Shown here piece after piece: positions 35,508 to 45,370 of a stretch of 64,000 bases of DNA. Source of the DNA: Nocardioides ungokensis (GTDB lineage: Bacteria > Actinomycetota > Actinomycetes > Propionibacteriales > Nocardioidaceae); assembly GCF_013466985.1 (NCBI RefSeq), contig NZ_CP059164.1, positions 2,551,001 to 2,615,000 of the forward strand, written 5' to 3'. A program made the translations under genes and the position numbers. The notes beneath the pieces are model-generated. The model did no database searches and was not told the DNA's origin. It saw nothing but the letters and a program-made list of their open reading frames with translations. Each line of letters begins with the position of its first letter. Position 1 is the stretch's first letter.

Positions 35508-35540
35508 CCGGCACCGCGCGAGGAGCGCGGTGCCGGTTTC
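35508..35540 (+). terminator. Hairpin B, terminator-like, upstream of the spermidine-synthase-like gene
   Basis: Exact 13-bp stem (35508-35520 and 35526-35538), 5-nt loop, then TT. There is no plus-strand gene immediately upstream, so with hairpin A it could form an attenuator or the end of a short untranslated RNA. Confidence 0.55.
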
Positions 35541-35582
35541 GTGCATTTCGGGCCGGGCTTCGGGCGTGGGACCCTCACGAGT

Positions 35583-36377
35583 GTGGAGATCCTGCCCACC
35601 GAGCGGCCCAACGCCTACGTGCTCCGCGTCGACGGGGCGGCCCAGTCCCACGTGGATCTCGACGCCCCCACCCGGCTCGACTTCGACTACGTGCGTCGGA
35701 TCGGCGACGTCCTCGACGCCTGGGAGCCCGCGGCGGAGCCGCTACGGATCGTCCACGTCGGCGGGGCGGCGATGACCCTGCCCCGCTACGTCGCCGCCAC
35801 ACGACCCCGCTCGCCGCAGATCGTCCTCGAGCCGGCGCAGGAGATCACCGAGCTGGTGCGGCGGGAGCTCCCGCTCCCCCGCCGCAGCGGGATCAAGGTG
35901 CGCCCGGTCGACGGACGCTCCGGGGTCGCAGCCCTGCGCGAGGGCTCGACGGATGTCGTGGTCCTCGACGCCTTCGACGGAGCTCGGGTGCCCGGCGAGC
36001 TGGTCACGGTGGAGTACGCCGAGTCCGTCGCCCGCGCGCTGACCGAGTCCGGTTGGTTCCTGCTCAACCTCGCCGACCGCGCGCCGTTCGGCTGGACGCG
36101 CCGGGTCGTGGCGGCCCTGCGCAGCGTCTACCCGGAGCTGATGGTGAGCGCGGAGCCCGCAACCCTGCGCGGCCGCCGCTTCGGGAACCTGCTGGTCGTG
36201 GCCTCGCGCGTCTCCGTGCCGGCCGACCGTCTCCGCGCGCGCACGACCACGTCGGCGCTCCCCTACCGCGTGCTGGACGCCGCCGCCGTGAGCAGCACCT
36301 TCGGAGGCGGCCGGCCGTTCACCGACGACGACACCGAGCGGTCGCCTCTCCCCCGCGACCAGTCAGGCCGCGGGTAG
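35583..36377 (+). CDS. Spermidine/spermine-synthase-like methyltransferase-fold protein
   Basis: 264 residues from GTG 35583. The N-terminal strand region (VLRVDGAAQSHVDLDAPTRLDFDYVRR) and Rossmann core (RIVHVGGAAMTLPRYVAATRP, VVLDAFDGARVPGELVTVEYAE) match the spermidine synthase fold. The canonical GGGDG at the AdoMet site is VGGAAM, as in the actinobacterial 'spermidine synthase-like' group that lacks proven polyamine activity. Aminopropyl transfer is therefore not assured. Start uncertain: no clear ribosome site. Two hairpins lie just upstream. Confidence 0.8.
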   Translation: MEILPTERPNAYVLRVDGAAQSHVDLDAPTRLDFDYVRRIGDVLDAWEPAAEPLRIVHVGGAAMTLPRYVAATRPRSPQIVLEPAQEITELVRRELPLPRRSGIKVRPVDGRSGVAALREGSTDVVVLDAFDGARVPGELVTVEYAESVARALTESGWFLLNLADRAPFGWTRRVVAALRSVYPELMVSAEPATLRGRRFGNLLVVASRVSVPADRLRARTTTSALPYRVLDAAAVSSTFGGGRPFTDDDTERSPLPRDQSGRG

Positions 36378-36396
36378 GTCGGCCCTTGGGGTTCGC

Positions 36397-37374
36397 TCAG
36401 CGCACCCGAGCGCTGTCGTCCGACACCTTCAGGCCCGAGGTGTCCACGGCCACGAATGCCGAGGCCGGGATCCGCTTGAGGTCCGCGATCAACCGGTCGG
36501 GCCAGTGCGGGTTCTGCTCGCCCTGGAAGAACCACGGCGAGCCGTTGTCGGCGAGCACCAGGCCGTAGGTCTTCATCGCGCGGATGACCGCCTTCGCGCC
36601 TGCCGAGAAGCCCCGGGTCGGGAAGCCCGCCTTCAGCCGGAAGCGCGCCCCCATCGGCGGGTAGGCGAGGCTGTCCCGGGATCCCGCATCGTGGCGGGCG
36701 GGCCACAGGTGGTGGCGGCTGGTGACGTCGGTGGTGAACCGGATGGCGTGGTCCACGTCGCGTGCCTTGACCTCGTTCCAGCGCAGCAGCCCCGGCAGGA
36801 TCGGCAACCCGGCCGCGTCCGCGGAGGTCCACCCGTCAGGGCGCAGGGCGTCGCTCGTCAGCGACCAGACCGCCCCCGACCCGGCACGCCAGTGCCCGTC
36901 GTGGACCCGCGTGTTCCACGTCTCGTAGAGCCGGCAGGCGCCCCGGTCGACGACCACGGCGTGCTTGTCGCCGGGCGAGTTCCGGCCGCCCTCGATCCGG
37001 CTGTCCCGCCCGAGGGGATAGCGAACCCGGTCACTCTCGGCGGCGTAGTCGAAGCGCACCCGAACCCGCTTGTGGCCGTGGCCCACGACGGTGACCGGGA
37101 TGCCGTAGTCCGGCCCCGCGCCGTACGACGGGCCGAAGTCCGGGTGCAGGTCGCGATCGGTCGACATGTGCGAGAGCCACTGCCGGCTGCGCGGATGGAC
37201 CGGCAGGTCGCGGATGTCGGCGTGCCAGTAGTTGTCGTCCGGGAACGCCTGGCACCCGGTCCCCGCGACCGGCCTGGCCGGCGGGGACCCGTCCGAGGCG
37301 ACGGCGGACGACGTCAGCAGGGACGCGGCGAGGACGAGCGGGGTGAGGACTCCGAGAGGTCGCACCCGACCCAC
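36397..37374 (-). CDS. Secreted protein of unknown function
   Basis: 325 residues with a Sec signal peptide (LVLAASLLTSSAVA, cleavage after about 26). The mature part starts CQAFPDDNYWHADIRDLPVHPRS and includes DYGIPVTVVGHGH, HAVVVDRGACRLYETW and GLVLADNGSPWFFQG. Paired Cys (about 41 and 148) may form a disulfide. I recall similar secreted hypothetical proteins in actinobacteria with the PxDNxWNxxxxxLPVHPxS start, but no assigned activity. Two Trp/His/Asp-rich motifs suggest a hydrolase or carbohydrate-binding fold (inference only). Ends close to der. Confidence 0.75.
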   Translation of the reverse strand: MGRVRPLGVLTPLVLAASLLTSSAVASDGSPPARPVAGTGCQAFPDDNYWHADIRDLPVHPRSRQWLSHMSTDRDLHPDFGPSYGAGPDYGIPVTVVGHGHKRVRVRFDYAAESDRVRYPLGRDSRIEGGRNSPGDKHAVVVDRGACRLYETWNTRVHDGHWRAGSGAVWSLTSDALRPDGWTSADAAGLPILPGLLRWNEVKARDVDHAIRFTTDVTSRHHLWPARHDAGSRDSLAYPPMGARFRLKAGFPTRGFSAGAKAVIRAMKTYGLVLADNGSPWFFQGEQNPHWPDRLIADLKRIPASAFVAVDTSGLKVSDDSARVR

Positions 37375-37386
37375 GCTAGAGCACGC

Positions 37387-38773
37387 TCAGCGCTTGCGCT
37401 TCTCCCGGGGACGCTGCTGGAGCACGATCGGGGTGCCGGCGAAACCGAACTCCTCGCGCAGCCGACGCTCGATGAAGCGCTCGTACGACGCCTCGAGCTT
37501 GCCGCTGGTGAAGAACACGAACGTGGGCGGTGCCACCGACGTCTGGGTGCCGAACATGATCTTCGGCTGCTTGCCGCCCCGCACCGGGTGCGGGTGCTCG
37601 GCGACGAGGCGTCCGAGGAACGAGTTGAGCGTGCCGGTCGAGATCCGGGTCTCCCAGCCCTCCAGCGCCTTGTCGAGTGCCGGGACGAGGCGGTCGACGT
37701 GCCAGCCGGTGCGCGCGGTGATGTTGATGCGCGGCGCCCACTGCACCTGCACCAGCTCCCGCTCGATCTCACGGTCGAGGTAGTAGCGGCGCTCCTCGTC
37801 GACCATGTCCCACTTGTTGAAGGCGATCACCAGCGCCCGGCCGGCCTCGCGGATCGTCTGGATGATGCGCAGGTCCTGCTCGGAGATGCTCTCGCCGCCG
37901 TCGATGACGAGGACGGCCACCTCGGCGCGGTCGATGGCGGTCGAGGTCCGCAGCGACGCGTAGTACTCGTGGCCGGAGGCCTCCTTGACCCGCTTGCGGA
38001 TGCCCGCGGTGTCGATGAAGCGCCAGGTCCGTCCGCCGAGCTCGATCAGCTCGTCCACCGGGTCCACGGTGGTGCCGGCCACGTTGTCGACGACCACCCG
38101 GTCCTCGCGGGCCAGCTTGTTGAGCAGCGAGGACTTGCCGACGTTGGGCTTGCCCACGATGGCGATGCGCCGGGGGCCGCCCGCCACGGCATCCTGCTCG
38201 GGCGGGGGCTCCGGCAGTGCGGCCAGGACGGCGTCCAGCATGTCGCCGGAGCCCCGGCCGTGCAGCCCGGAGACCGGGAACGGCTCGCCCAGGCCGAGGT
38301 TCCACAGCCCCCACGCCTCCGCCTCGGTGCGCTGGTCGTCGACCTTGTTGGCGGCCAGCACGACCGGCTTCTTCGAGGCGCGCAGGATCTTCACGACCGC
38401 CTCGTCGGCGTCGGTGATGCCCACGGTGGCGTCCACGACGAAGAGCACGGCGTCGGCGAGGCCGACCGCGATCTCGGCCTGGGCGGCGATCCGCTCGGCG
38501 AGCCCGCGGGCGTCGGGGTCCCAACCGCCGGTGTCGACGACGGTGAAGGCGCGGCCGTTCCAGTTGGCGTCGTAGGAGACGCGGTCGCGAGTGACGCCGG
38601 GGACGTCCTCGACGACGGCCTCGCGGCGGCCGATGATCCGGTTGACGAGCGTCGACTTCCCGACGTTCGGCCGGCCGACGACGGCGAGCACCGGGACCGG
38701 GCCCAGGATCTTCCTGCGCGGACGCGTCCGTCGGCGCCTCGGGCGCGGTGGACAGGTCGTGACCGTCGGTCAT
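37387..38773 (-). CDS. der: Ribosome-assembly GTPase Der/EngA (frame disruption near 5' end)
   Basis: About 462 residues, an essential GTPase with two tandem G domains needed for 50S assembly. G1 motifs [10 protein letters not shown] and [11 protein letters not shown]3 DTGGW and DTAGI, G4 NKVD and NKWD are all present, followed by the KH-like C-terminal domain ([17 protein letters not shown] ... PPTFVFFT). The ATG at 38773 ([14 protein letters not shown]) is in another frame; one frame change near 38720 joins it to [16 protein letters not shown]. Without it the intact frame starts only at about 38691. Since Der is essential, an indel error is likely. Downstream of plsC on the same strand, 7 bp away. 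Confidence 0.92.
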
Positions 38774-38780
38774 GGTGCTC

Positions 38781-39428
38781 CTAGCTCGGTGACCCGGTGG
38801 CGGGGTCGGGTTCGACTTCTGTGGCGGGCAGCGGACCGGGCAGCTCTCGGCCCGTCGACGCGCGCGCACGGTCCAGGTGGACCTGCATGTGCTCCCGTAG
38901 CAACACCGAGGCCCGCTCCACTTGTTCCTTGGTGCGTGGCCACGGCACGGGTTCGAGGGTGTGGGGCGTGCCGAACACCAGGTCGACCGCTCCGCCCTTC
39001 GGGGGCAGCGAGTCGGTGTGGGCCCCACGCTCGCGCGTGCCGAGGATGGTGACCGGGACGACGGGGGCGCCCGAGACCAGCCCGAAGTACGCCGCGCCGC
39101 GGTGGAATCGCCGGAGATCGCCGCCACCACGGCGACCCTCGGGAAAGATGCCGATCGCGTGCCCGTCGCGCAGGACGCGCAGGGACGCCTTCACGGCCGC
39201 CGGGTCGGTGTGGAACCGGTCCAGCGGGATCTGGCCCGACGCGCGCAGGAAGCGTCCGAGCGCACCGTGGAACATCTCGACCTTGGTCAGCGCGTGCACC
39301 GGCCGGGGCGCGAAGACCGCCAGCAGCGGACCGTCCGCGACGCCGATGTGGTTGCTCGCGAAGATCACCGGGCCACGGGCCGGCACCTGCTCGACGCCGT
39401 GCAGGCGGACGGCGAAGCGCCGCCGCAC
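38781..39428 (-). CDS. plsC: 1-acyl-sn-glycerol-3-phosphate acyltransferase
   Basis: 215 residues of the PlsC family, making phosphatidate from lysophosphatidate at the membrane. Motif I SNHIGVAD (H-x4-D), motif II/III region LDRFHTDPAAV and IGIFPEGRRGGG (motif III), and VPVTILGT (motif IV) are clear. The frame is open further upstream with typical sequence (HPARLFLHSPLRPLGRALV), but no start codon occurs in it. The GTG at 39538 that overlaps the cmk stop is one base out of frame, so the full protein likely runs from there with one indel near 39530. Intact reading shown. Confidence 0.88.
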   Translation of the reverse strand: MRRRFAVRLHGVEQVPARGPVIFASNHIGVADGPLLAVFAPRPVHALTKVEMFHGALGRFLRASGQIPLDRFHTDPAAVKASLRVLRDGHAIGIFPEGRRGGGDLRRFHRGAAYFGLVSGAPVVPVTILGTRERGAHTDSLPPKGGAVDLVFGTPHTLEPVPWPRTKEQVERASVLLREHMQVHLDRARASTGRELPGPLPATEVEPDPATGSPS

Positions 39429-39534
39429 CAGCGCTCGCCCGAGGGGTCGCAGCGGCGAGTGGAGGAAGAGGCGGGCGGGGTGCCGAGCCGGTCGCTGCGC
39501 GGCAGGGCGGCGTGGGCGGAAGCGGACGAAGGGG

Positions 39535-40239
39535 TCACGCCGGTGCCTCCACCGCCTCCACGAGTGCGACCACGAGACCGATCACCTCGTCCAGCGTGTA
39601 CGGAGTGGTGTCGATGTGGACGGCCCCGTCCGCCATGACCAGTGGCGCGGTGGCACGGCCCGAGTCGATCTTGTCGCGGGCCAGCAGCGACTCCTGGGTG
39701 GCGCTGACGTCCGAGCCGCCCTCCTCGGCTGCCCGGCGCGCTGCACGGGCCGCCGGGTCGGCGGTCAGGAAGACCTTCACCGGGGCGTCGGGCGCCACGA
39801 CGGAGCCGATGTCGCGGCCTTCGACGACGATGCCGCCCGGTGCGGCGCCGATCACCGAGCGCTGGAGCTGGAGCAGGCACGCCCGCACCTCGGGCACGGC
39901 GCTGACCGGGGACACCGCCCCGGTCACGTCCTCGCCCCGGATCGCGGTCGCGACGTCGGTGCCGTCAACGGTGATGGTGGGAGCCAGCGGGTCGGTTCCC
40001 GACAGGATCTCGGGCTCGGCGACCCGCGCCGCCACCGCAGCCGGGTCGTGCACGTCCACGTCGTGGCGCAGCATCCACCAGGTCATCGCCCGGAACATCG
40101 CCCCCGTGTCGAGGTAGCGGTAGCCCAGGCGGCTCGCGACACCACGTGAGGTGCTCGACTTGCCCGACCCGGACGGTCCGTCGATTGCGACGACCGTGCC
40201 CACGGCGGGGTTCGCGGAGGTGGGGGCGGTGCTGGACAC
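39535..40239 (-). CDS. cmk: Cytidylate kinase
   Basis: 234 residues. Phosphorylates CMP and dCMP. P-loop IDGPSGSGKSS at about 19-29, the CMP-binding RYLDTGAMFRA, VVEGRDIGSVV and the LID region ARRAAEEGG are all family-typical. Length matches the usual 220-235. Sits in the conserved actinobacterial order tyrA-cmk-plsC-der; its stop overlaps the presumed plsC GTG. MSSTAPTS start at 40239 is about 45 bases from tyrA. Confidence 0.95.
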   Translation of the reverse strand: MSSTAPTSANPAVGTVVAIDGPSGSGKSSTSRGVASRLGYRYLDTGAMFRAMTWWMLRHDVDVHDPAAVAARVAEPEILSGTDPLAPTITVDGTDVATAIRGEDVTGAVSPVSAVPEVRACLLQLQRSVIGAAPGGIVVEGRDIGSVVAPDAPVKVFLTADPAARAARRAAEEGGSDVSATQESLLARDKIDSGRATAPLVMADGAVHIDTTPYTLDEVIGLVVALVEAVEAPA

Positions 40240-40284
40240 GGACGGCCTGCCTTCGTGCTGGGTGCGGAAAGTGCAGCCCGCAGC

Positions 40285-41360
40285 CTACCGGTGGGTCACC
40301 CATCCACGGGATTCCAGCGACGCCAGCAGCTGCTCGGCGCTGGCCTCGTCGACGAGCAGCTCGACGAGACCCACCGGGCGGCCGGGGTCGTGGTCGATGT
40401 GGACGTCCTCGATGTTGACCTCGGCGGACCCGGCGTCCGCGAAGAGCCGGGCGAGCTCGCCCGGGTGGTCGGGAACGGACACGAACACCGACTGCATCGG
40501 CCTGGTCGGACCGCCGTGCTTGCCCGGGATGGCGCGGGTCCCGGCCACACCCCGGTCCAGGAGGGCGGCGAGGTCGGCCCGTGCCCCCGTCGACACGGCG
40601 TCGATGAGGAGGTCGAGCTGTCCCCGCACCTCCCCCAGCAGCTGGAGCACCGCGGCCGCGTTCCCGGTCACGATCTGCTGCCACAGGGCCGGGTCACCGC
40701 CGGCGATGCGGGTGACGTCGCGAACCCCCTGACCGGACAGGGCGAGGTGGTCGGCGGGCGCATCGGCGAGCCGGCCGGCGGCGAGCACGGCGAGCAGGTG
40801 CGGCACGTGGAGATCCGGGCCACCGCCACGTCGTGCTCGTCAGGCGGCATCGACAGCGGCGTGGCGCCGCACAGCTCGGCCAGGGCCACCACGGTGGCCA
40901 CGGCCGCAGGCTCGGCCTCGTCGTGCGGGGTGATCGCCCAGGGTCGCCCGTCGAAGAGCGAGGCGGAGCCGGCCAGCGGCCCCGACTGCTCCGAGCCGGC
41001 CATCGGGTGTGACCCGACGTACCTGCCCAGGTCGGGGGCACCTGCGGCCCGCAGCTGCGCGAGCGGCTCGCTCTTGACGCTGCCGACGTCGGTGACGACT
41101 GCTCCGGCGAACTCCGCAAGCGCGCGGCCGATCTCGACGCCCAGCAGGTCGGGAGGCACGGCCACGACCACGAGGGCAGGCTCCCCCACGCCCGGTCTCG
41201 CCACGCCGGCGCCGAGCCCGGAGGCCGTGCGCACGTGCTCCTGGTTGACGTCCTGGAGCCACACCTCGATGCCGTGTCGACGCAGGGCGAGTCCGATCGA
41301 GGTCCCGAGGAGGCCGGCGCCGACCACCAGGACCGGCCGGCCGAACGGTCCGTCACTCAT
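40285..41360 (-). CDS. tyrA: Prephenate dehydrogenase with ACT domain (frame disruption)
   Basis: About 359 residues, converting prephenate to 4-hydroxyphenylpyruvate in tyrosine synthesis. N-terminal Rossmann VLVVGAGLLGTSIGLAL, then VTDVGSVKSEPL and SHPMAGSEQSG (substrate site). One base is missing near 40810; after it the frame resumes with VPHLLAVLAAGRL and a helical dimer domain. The C-terminal 70 residues (SVFVSVPDHPGELARLFADAG) are an ACT regulatory domain that would bind tyrosine. Neighbours match the conserved gene order. Confidence 0.9.
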
Positions 41361-41562
41361 CGTCGGGGATCCACTGCGTCAGGCACCGACTCAGCGACCC
41401 GTCCGAGCAGGCGGCCGCACGAGTCCCCCTCGAACCGGGTCGCGCTCCGCGCTGCTCGCACCGCCACTTCCTCTCCTCGCCTCGGATCACCTCGGAAGTC
41501 CCAAGGCTAACGAGCAGGGACGGGGTGGCGCCCCCGGCGCCCGGTGCGTGGGCTCGACGGCG

Positions 41563-42324
41563 CTAGAGCTGGGCGCTGTCCAGCAGCACGCCGAGCTCGT
41601 CCAGGGTGAGCTCGCGGATCGCCCCGACCTCGAGGCCCTGCAGCTGCACCGGCCCGATGGCGGTGCGGGTCAGCCGGCGCACGGGGTGGCCGAGCTGCTC
41701 CAGCAGCCGGCGGACGATCCGGTTGCGGCCCTCGTGGATCACCAGCTCGACGATCGACCGAGCACCGTCCCCCCTGCCCGAGACGCTGATGATCCTCGCC
41801 TGGGACACCGTCACGGGGCCGTCCTCGAGGGTGACCCCGTCGAGCAGCGTGCGGATCGTGGTCCGCGTGACCTCACCGGCCACCTCGGCGACGTACGTCT
41901 TGTCCACCTCGTACGACGGGTGGGCCATACGGTGCGCGAAGTCGCCGTCGTTGGTGAGCAGCAGCAACCCCGAGGTGTCGGTGTCGAGCCTCCCGACGTG
42001 GAAGAGCCGCTCGGGCCGGTCGGCGACCAGGTCCGACAGGGTCCTGCGGCCCTCGGGGTCCGACATCGTCGACACGACCCCGCGCGGTTTGTTCAGCACC
42101 AGGTAGACGTTCGGGGAGATCGGCGGCAGGCGCTTGCCGGCCACCCGGATCACCGCGGTCGTGGGGTCGACCTTCGTGCCCAGCCGGGTGACGACCTCGC
42201 CGTCGACCTCGACCTGGCCCTCGAGCATCAGCTCCTCGCACTTGCGCCGCGAGGCCACGCCCGACTGGGCCAGCAGCTTCTGCAGCCGGATCAGGCCGTC
42301 GTCGTCGGTCTGCAGCCCGGTCAC
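41563..42324 (-). CDS. 23S rRNA pseudouridine synthase, RluB/RsuA family
   Basis: 253 residues. N-terminal S4 RNA-binding domain (LIRLQKLLAQSGVASRRKCEELM), then the RsuA-family catalytic core with Asp114 in HVGRLDTDTSGLLLLT and the C-terminal GRNRIVRRLLEQLGHPVRRLTR. Isomerises a uridine in 23S rRNA; RluB is likely because in actinobacteria this position after scpB is typically the RluB-type enzyme. Start ATG overlaps the scpB stop region. The 200 bp between it and tyrA contain no gene. Confidence 0.92.
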   Translation of the reverse strand: MTGLQTDDDGLIRLQKLLAQSGVASRRKCEELMLEGQVEVDGEVVTRLGTKVDPTTAVIRVAGKRLPPISPNVYLVLNKPRGVVSTMSDPEGRRTLSDLVADRPERLFHVGRLDTDTSGLLLLTNDGDFAHRMAHPSYEVDKTYVAEVAGEVTRTTIRTLLDGVTLEDGPVTVSQARIISVSGRGDGARSIVELVIHEGRNRIVRRLLEQLGHPVRRLTRTAIGPVQLQGLEVGAIRELTLDELGVLLDSAQL

Positions 42325-43015
42325 GCGGTGGGCTCCTCGGCGGCAGAGGGTTCGGACCCGGGCTGTGCCTCGACCGAGGTCTCCGCCGACTGCTCCTGAG
42401 CCGGCTCCGCGGGCGAGCTCGCCACCGCCTCCAGCTCGTCCTCGAGGTCGGCCATGTCCGGGAGGTAGGGCGCGAGCTCGGGCAGGTCGTCGAGCGAGCT
42501 GACGCCGATGCGCTCGAGGAAGTACCCGGTGGTCCGGTAGAGGTTGGCACCGGTCTCGTGGTCCTGGCCGGCCTCCTCGACCAGCCCGCGCGTCAGGAGG
42601 GTGCGCATCACGCCGTCGACGTTCACGCCCCGGATCGCGGAGACCCGGGCGCGCGAGACCGGCTGCTTGTAGGCGACGACCGCCAGCGTCTCGAGGGCCG
42701 CCTGCGTGAGGCGGGCCTGCTGCCCCTCGAGGACGAAGCCCTCGACCACCACGGCGTACTCCTCGCGGGTGTAGAACCGCCAGCCTCCGGCCACGTTGCG
42801 CAGCTCGAAGCCGCGGCCCTGCTGGGTGTACTCGTCGGCCAGCCCTGGAGTGCCGCGGTGACCTGGTCGACCGGGTAGCCCACGGCGCTCGCGAGCGCGA
42901 CCGCGTCGAGCGGCTGGTCGGCCACCATCAGGACGGCCTCCAGCGACGGCCGCAGCTGGGCCACCGGCACCGCCAGGGTCTCCTCGGTCTCGCCCGCCCG
43001 GGCCGTCTCGCTCAC
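42321..43015 (-). CDS. scpB: Segregation and condensation protein B (frame disruption)
   Basis: About 232 residues. ScpB dimer of winged-helix domains, partner of ScpA/SMC. N-terminal half in one frame (SLEAVLMVADQPLDAVALASAVGYPVDQVTAAL), then one base lost near 42845, then the second frame (RGFELRNVAGGWRFYTREEYA, LETLAVVAYKQPVSRARVSAIRGV). The GTG start at 43015 overlaps the scpA stop. C-terminal 40 residues are an acidic/Pro-rich tail. Essential partners in the operon argue for an indel, not decay. Confidence 0.9.
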
Positions 43016-43903
43016 GTTGTCTCCTCCTGGTCTGGCACGGGTGTGCCTTCTGCGCCGGCTGCAGGCTCGGGCGGCGCACCCTCGAACTCGTCGATCTCGA
43101 AGTCGTCGTCGTCGCTCCCCGTCCACCGCACGGTCAGCTCCCCGAGTGGTGTCACCTGGTCGAAGGCGACCGCGCCCTCGCGGAACAGCTCGAGCAGCGA
43201 GAGGAACCGGGCCACGGTGGTCAGCGTGTCGGGCGAGTCCCCGCACAGCGCCCGGAACGTCATCGTCCCCGAACGGCGCAGTCGCTCCACCACCAGGGTC
43301 GCCTGCTCCCGGACGCTGACCTGCGCCGCGTGGATGTGGTGCAGCGACACCTCCAGCACGGGCTTGGGCTCCATGGCCCTGGCCGCCAGCGCCGCGAACT
43401 GATCCAGCCCGATGCCGATGAGGACCTCGGGCAGCAGGGTGGCGAAGCGGTCCTCCAGCCCGACCGCGCGCGGGTGCCGCTTCGACTCGCCGGCCAGCCG
43501 GGTGTCGAGCACGGCGGCCACCAGCTTGAACGCCTTGTACTGCATCAGTCGCGCGAAGAGGAGGTCGCGCGCCTCGAGCAGGGCCAGGTCCTCCTCGTCC
43601 TCCACGTCGCCCTGCGGCAGCAGCCGGGCCGCCTTGAGGTCCAGCAGGGTCGAGGCCACGAGCAGGAACGACGTGGTCTGCTCGAGGTCCCACGCGGGGC
43701 CCGCCGCCCGCACGTGGGCGATGAACTCGTCGGTGACCTGTGAGAGCGCGACCTCGGTGATGTCGAGCTTGTGCTTGCTGATCAGGCTCAGCAGGAGGTC
43801 GAACGGGCCCTCGAAGTTGTCGAGCCGGACCTCGAACCCGGGCGTGGGCTCGGCGGCCGGGGTCTCGGTGTCGCCCGGCGCGGAGGCTTCATGGAGCGGT
43901 CAT
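43012..43903 (-). CDS. scpA: Segregation and condensation protein A (frame disruption at 5' end)
   Basis: About 297 residues; kleisin that bridges SMC heads. The intact reading starts only at 43713 but the frame is open upstream with the diagnostic ScpA N-terminus (VRLDNFEGPFDLLLSLISKH, then KLDITEVALSQVTDEFI). No start codon occurs in that frame before a stop; the ATG at 43903, which overlaps the upstream gene's stop (ATGA), is one base out. I infer an indel within the first five codons. C-terminal winged helix includes LTTVARFLSLLELFREGAV. Stop overlaps the scpB start. Confidence 0.9.
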
Positions 43904-44304
43904 TCCTGGGTCAGCCGTCGCACCAGCGCGCTGTCCTGCCCGTGGGCCTCGAAGTCCTCCAGCACCATCGCGACCGCCTCGCGGACCAGCCTCCCCCGGT
44001 CGACGGCCAGGCCGTGCGCGCGGCGCAGCGAGAGCCGGGCGTGCTCGAGGTCGAGCAGCTCGTCGGAGGTGACGTAGACCGTCATCTTCTCATCGTGCCG
44101 GACCCGTCCGCTGGGCCTGCGCGCGGACCCGCCGCGGCCCCGTGCGTCGGTGCCGTCGACGTCCGCCTCCGGCTCGTCCGGTACGGCGCGCACCGCGGCC
44201 TCCGCCCGTGGCTCGACCGACTTGTGCTCGACCGGCTTCGGCTCACCCGTGCCAGGGCGCCCGGCCGGCGAGGTCGGGCGGAACAGGTCGTCGGCAGCCG
44301 GCAT
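43900..44304 (-). CDS. Small conserved protein between ParA and ScpA
   Basis: 134 residues. First 70 residues are Pro/Glu/Arg-rich and probably disordered; the last 60 (MTVYVTSDELLDLEHARLSLRRAHGLAVDRGRLVREAVA) look like a small helical or ribbon-helix-helix-type domain. A protein of this kind sits at the same place in other actinobacteria, between a ParA-like ATPase and scpA. It might be the DNA-binding partner of the ParA (inference). Start MPAADD; stop overlaps scpA ATG. Confidence 0.75.
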   Translation of the reverse strand: MPAADDLFRPTSPAGRPGTGEPKPVEHKSVEPRAEAAVRAVPDEPEADVDGTDARGRGGSARRPSGRVRHDEKMTVYVTSDELLDLEHARLSLRRAHGLAVDRGRLVREAVAMVLEDFEAHGQDSALVRRLTQE

Positions 44305-44306
44305 GC

Positions 44307-45370
44307 TCACCCGTCGAGACAACGGGCCAGCACCTCCTTGGCCAGCTGGCGGTAGGACGCCGCTCCGGTCGAGGTCGTGGCGTACGACGTGATCGGCTCT
44401 CCGGCCACGGTCGAGTCGGAGAACTTGATCGTGCGCCGGATGACGGTGTGGAAGACCTTGTCGCCCCAGGCCTGCACCAGCCGGTCCATGACCTCGCGGC
44501 TGTGCAGAGTGCGGCCGTCGAACATGGTGCCGAGGACGCCGTCGATCTCCAGCTTGGGGTTCAATCGCTCGCGCACCTTGTCGATCGTGGTCTTGAGCAG
44601 CGCCACCCCGCGCAGCGCGAAGTACTCGCACTCCAGCGGGACGATGACCCCGTCGGAGGCGGTGAGGGCGTTGACGGTGAGCAGACCCAGCGAGGGCTGG
44701 CAGTCGATGAGGACGACGTCGTAGTTCGCCAGCGCCGGCCCGAGCACCCGTTGGAGGGTCTGCTCGCGCGCCACCTCGTGGACCAGCTGCACCTCGGCTG
44801 CCGACAGGTCGATGTTGGAGGGCAGCAGGTCCATCCCCGGGACCCCGGTCGGCACGATGACGTCGTCCACGGAGACGTCGCGCTCCATCAGCAGGTTGTA
44901 GACCGTCAGGTCCATCTCGTGCGGGTTGAGGCCCAGCCCGACCGAGAGCGAGCCCTGCGGGTCGAAGTCGACGAGCAGCACCCTGCGGCCGTACTCCGCG
45001 AGCGACGCGCCCAGGTTGATGGTGGTCGTGGTCTTGCCGACCCCGCCCTTCTGGTTGCACATCGAGATCACCCGCGGGTGCCCGTGCTGGGTGACCGGGC
45101 GCGGCTCGGGCAGGTCCGGCATGGGCCGCCCGGTCGGGCCGAGCTCCCGCTCGGCGGTCGCGGTCCGCACGGCCTGGGCCGGGCGCTCGAAGGGCAGGGG
45201 GTCGGACACGCGGTGCTCATCTCCGGGGTGGGGGAAGGGTGGTCTGACGGAGGGTGGTTCGACGGGGGCTGGTTCGACGGAGGGGGCGTGGGCCGGACCA
45301 GCGGTGGCATCTCGAAGGCGCTGCTGCCGGTGAACCCGGTGGACCCTGAGAACGTGCCGCCATCACTCAT
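44307..45370 (-). CDS. parA: ParA-family ATPase (probable frame disruption near N-terminus)
   Basis: The intact reading begins at 45209 (300 residues): deviant Walker A NQKGGVGKTT at about 52-61, LVDFDPQGSLSVGL, IDCQPSLGLLTVNAL. It is the ScpAB-linked ParA, not the origin parAB. A better start exists at 45370: AGGAG is well placed and the frame MSDGGTFSGSTGFTGSSAF runs to 45215 through a Pro-rich repeat (PPSNQPPSNHPPSDH), then needs one base to join the core. So the full protein is probably about 354 residues with a disordered N-terminal tail. Heads the scp operon. Confidence 0.85.

Larger units (their letters stand above)
35193..35582. other. 390-bp spacer with two tandem hairpins
   Basis: No gene is supported on either strand. 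The frame of the following gene is open here, but the peptide is low-complexity Gly/Pro/Arg. The last 110 bp hold two exact hairpins, listed separately. No known riboswitch consensus was recognised. Confidence 0.6.

Noticed and set aside
35193..35582. Known riboswitch (c-di-AMP, cobalamin) or tmRNA
   Set aside because: No consensus core seen; only two simple hairpins.
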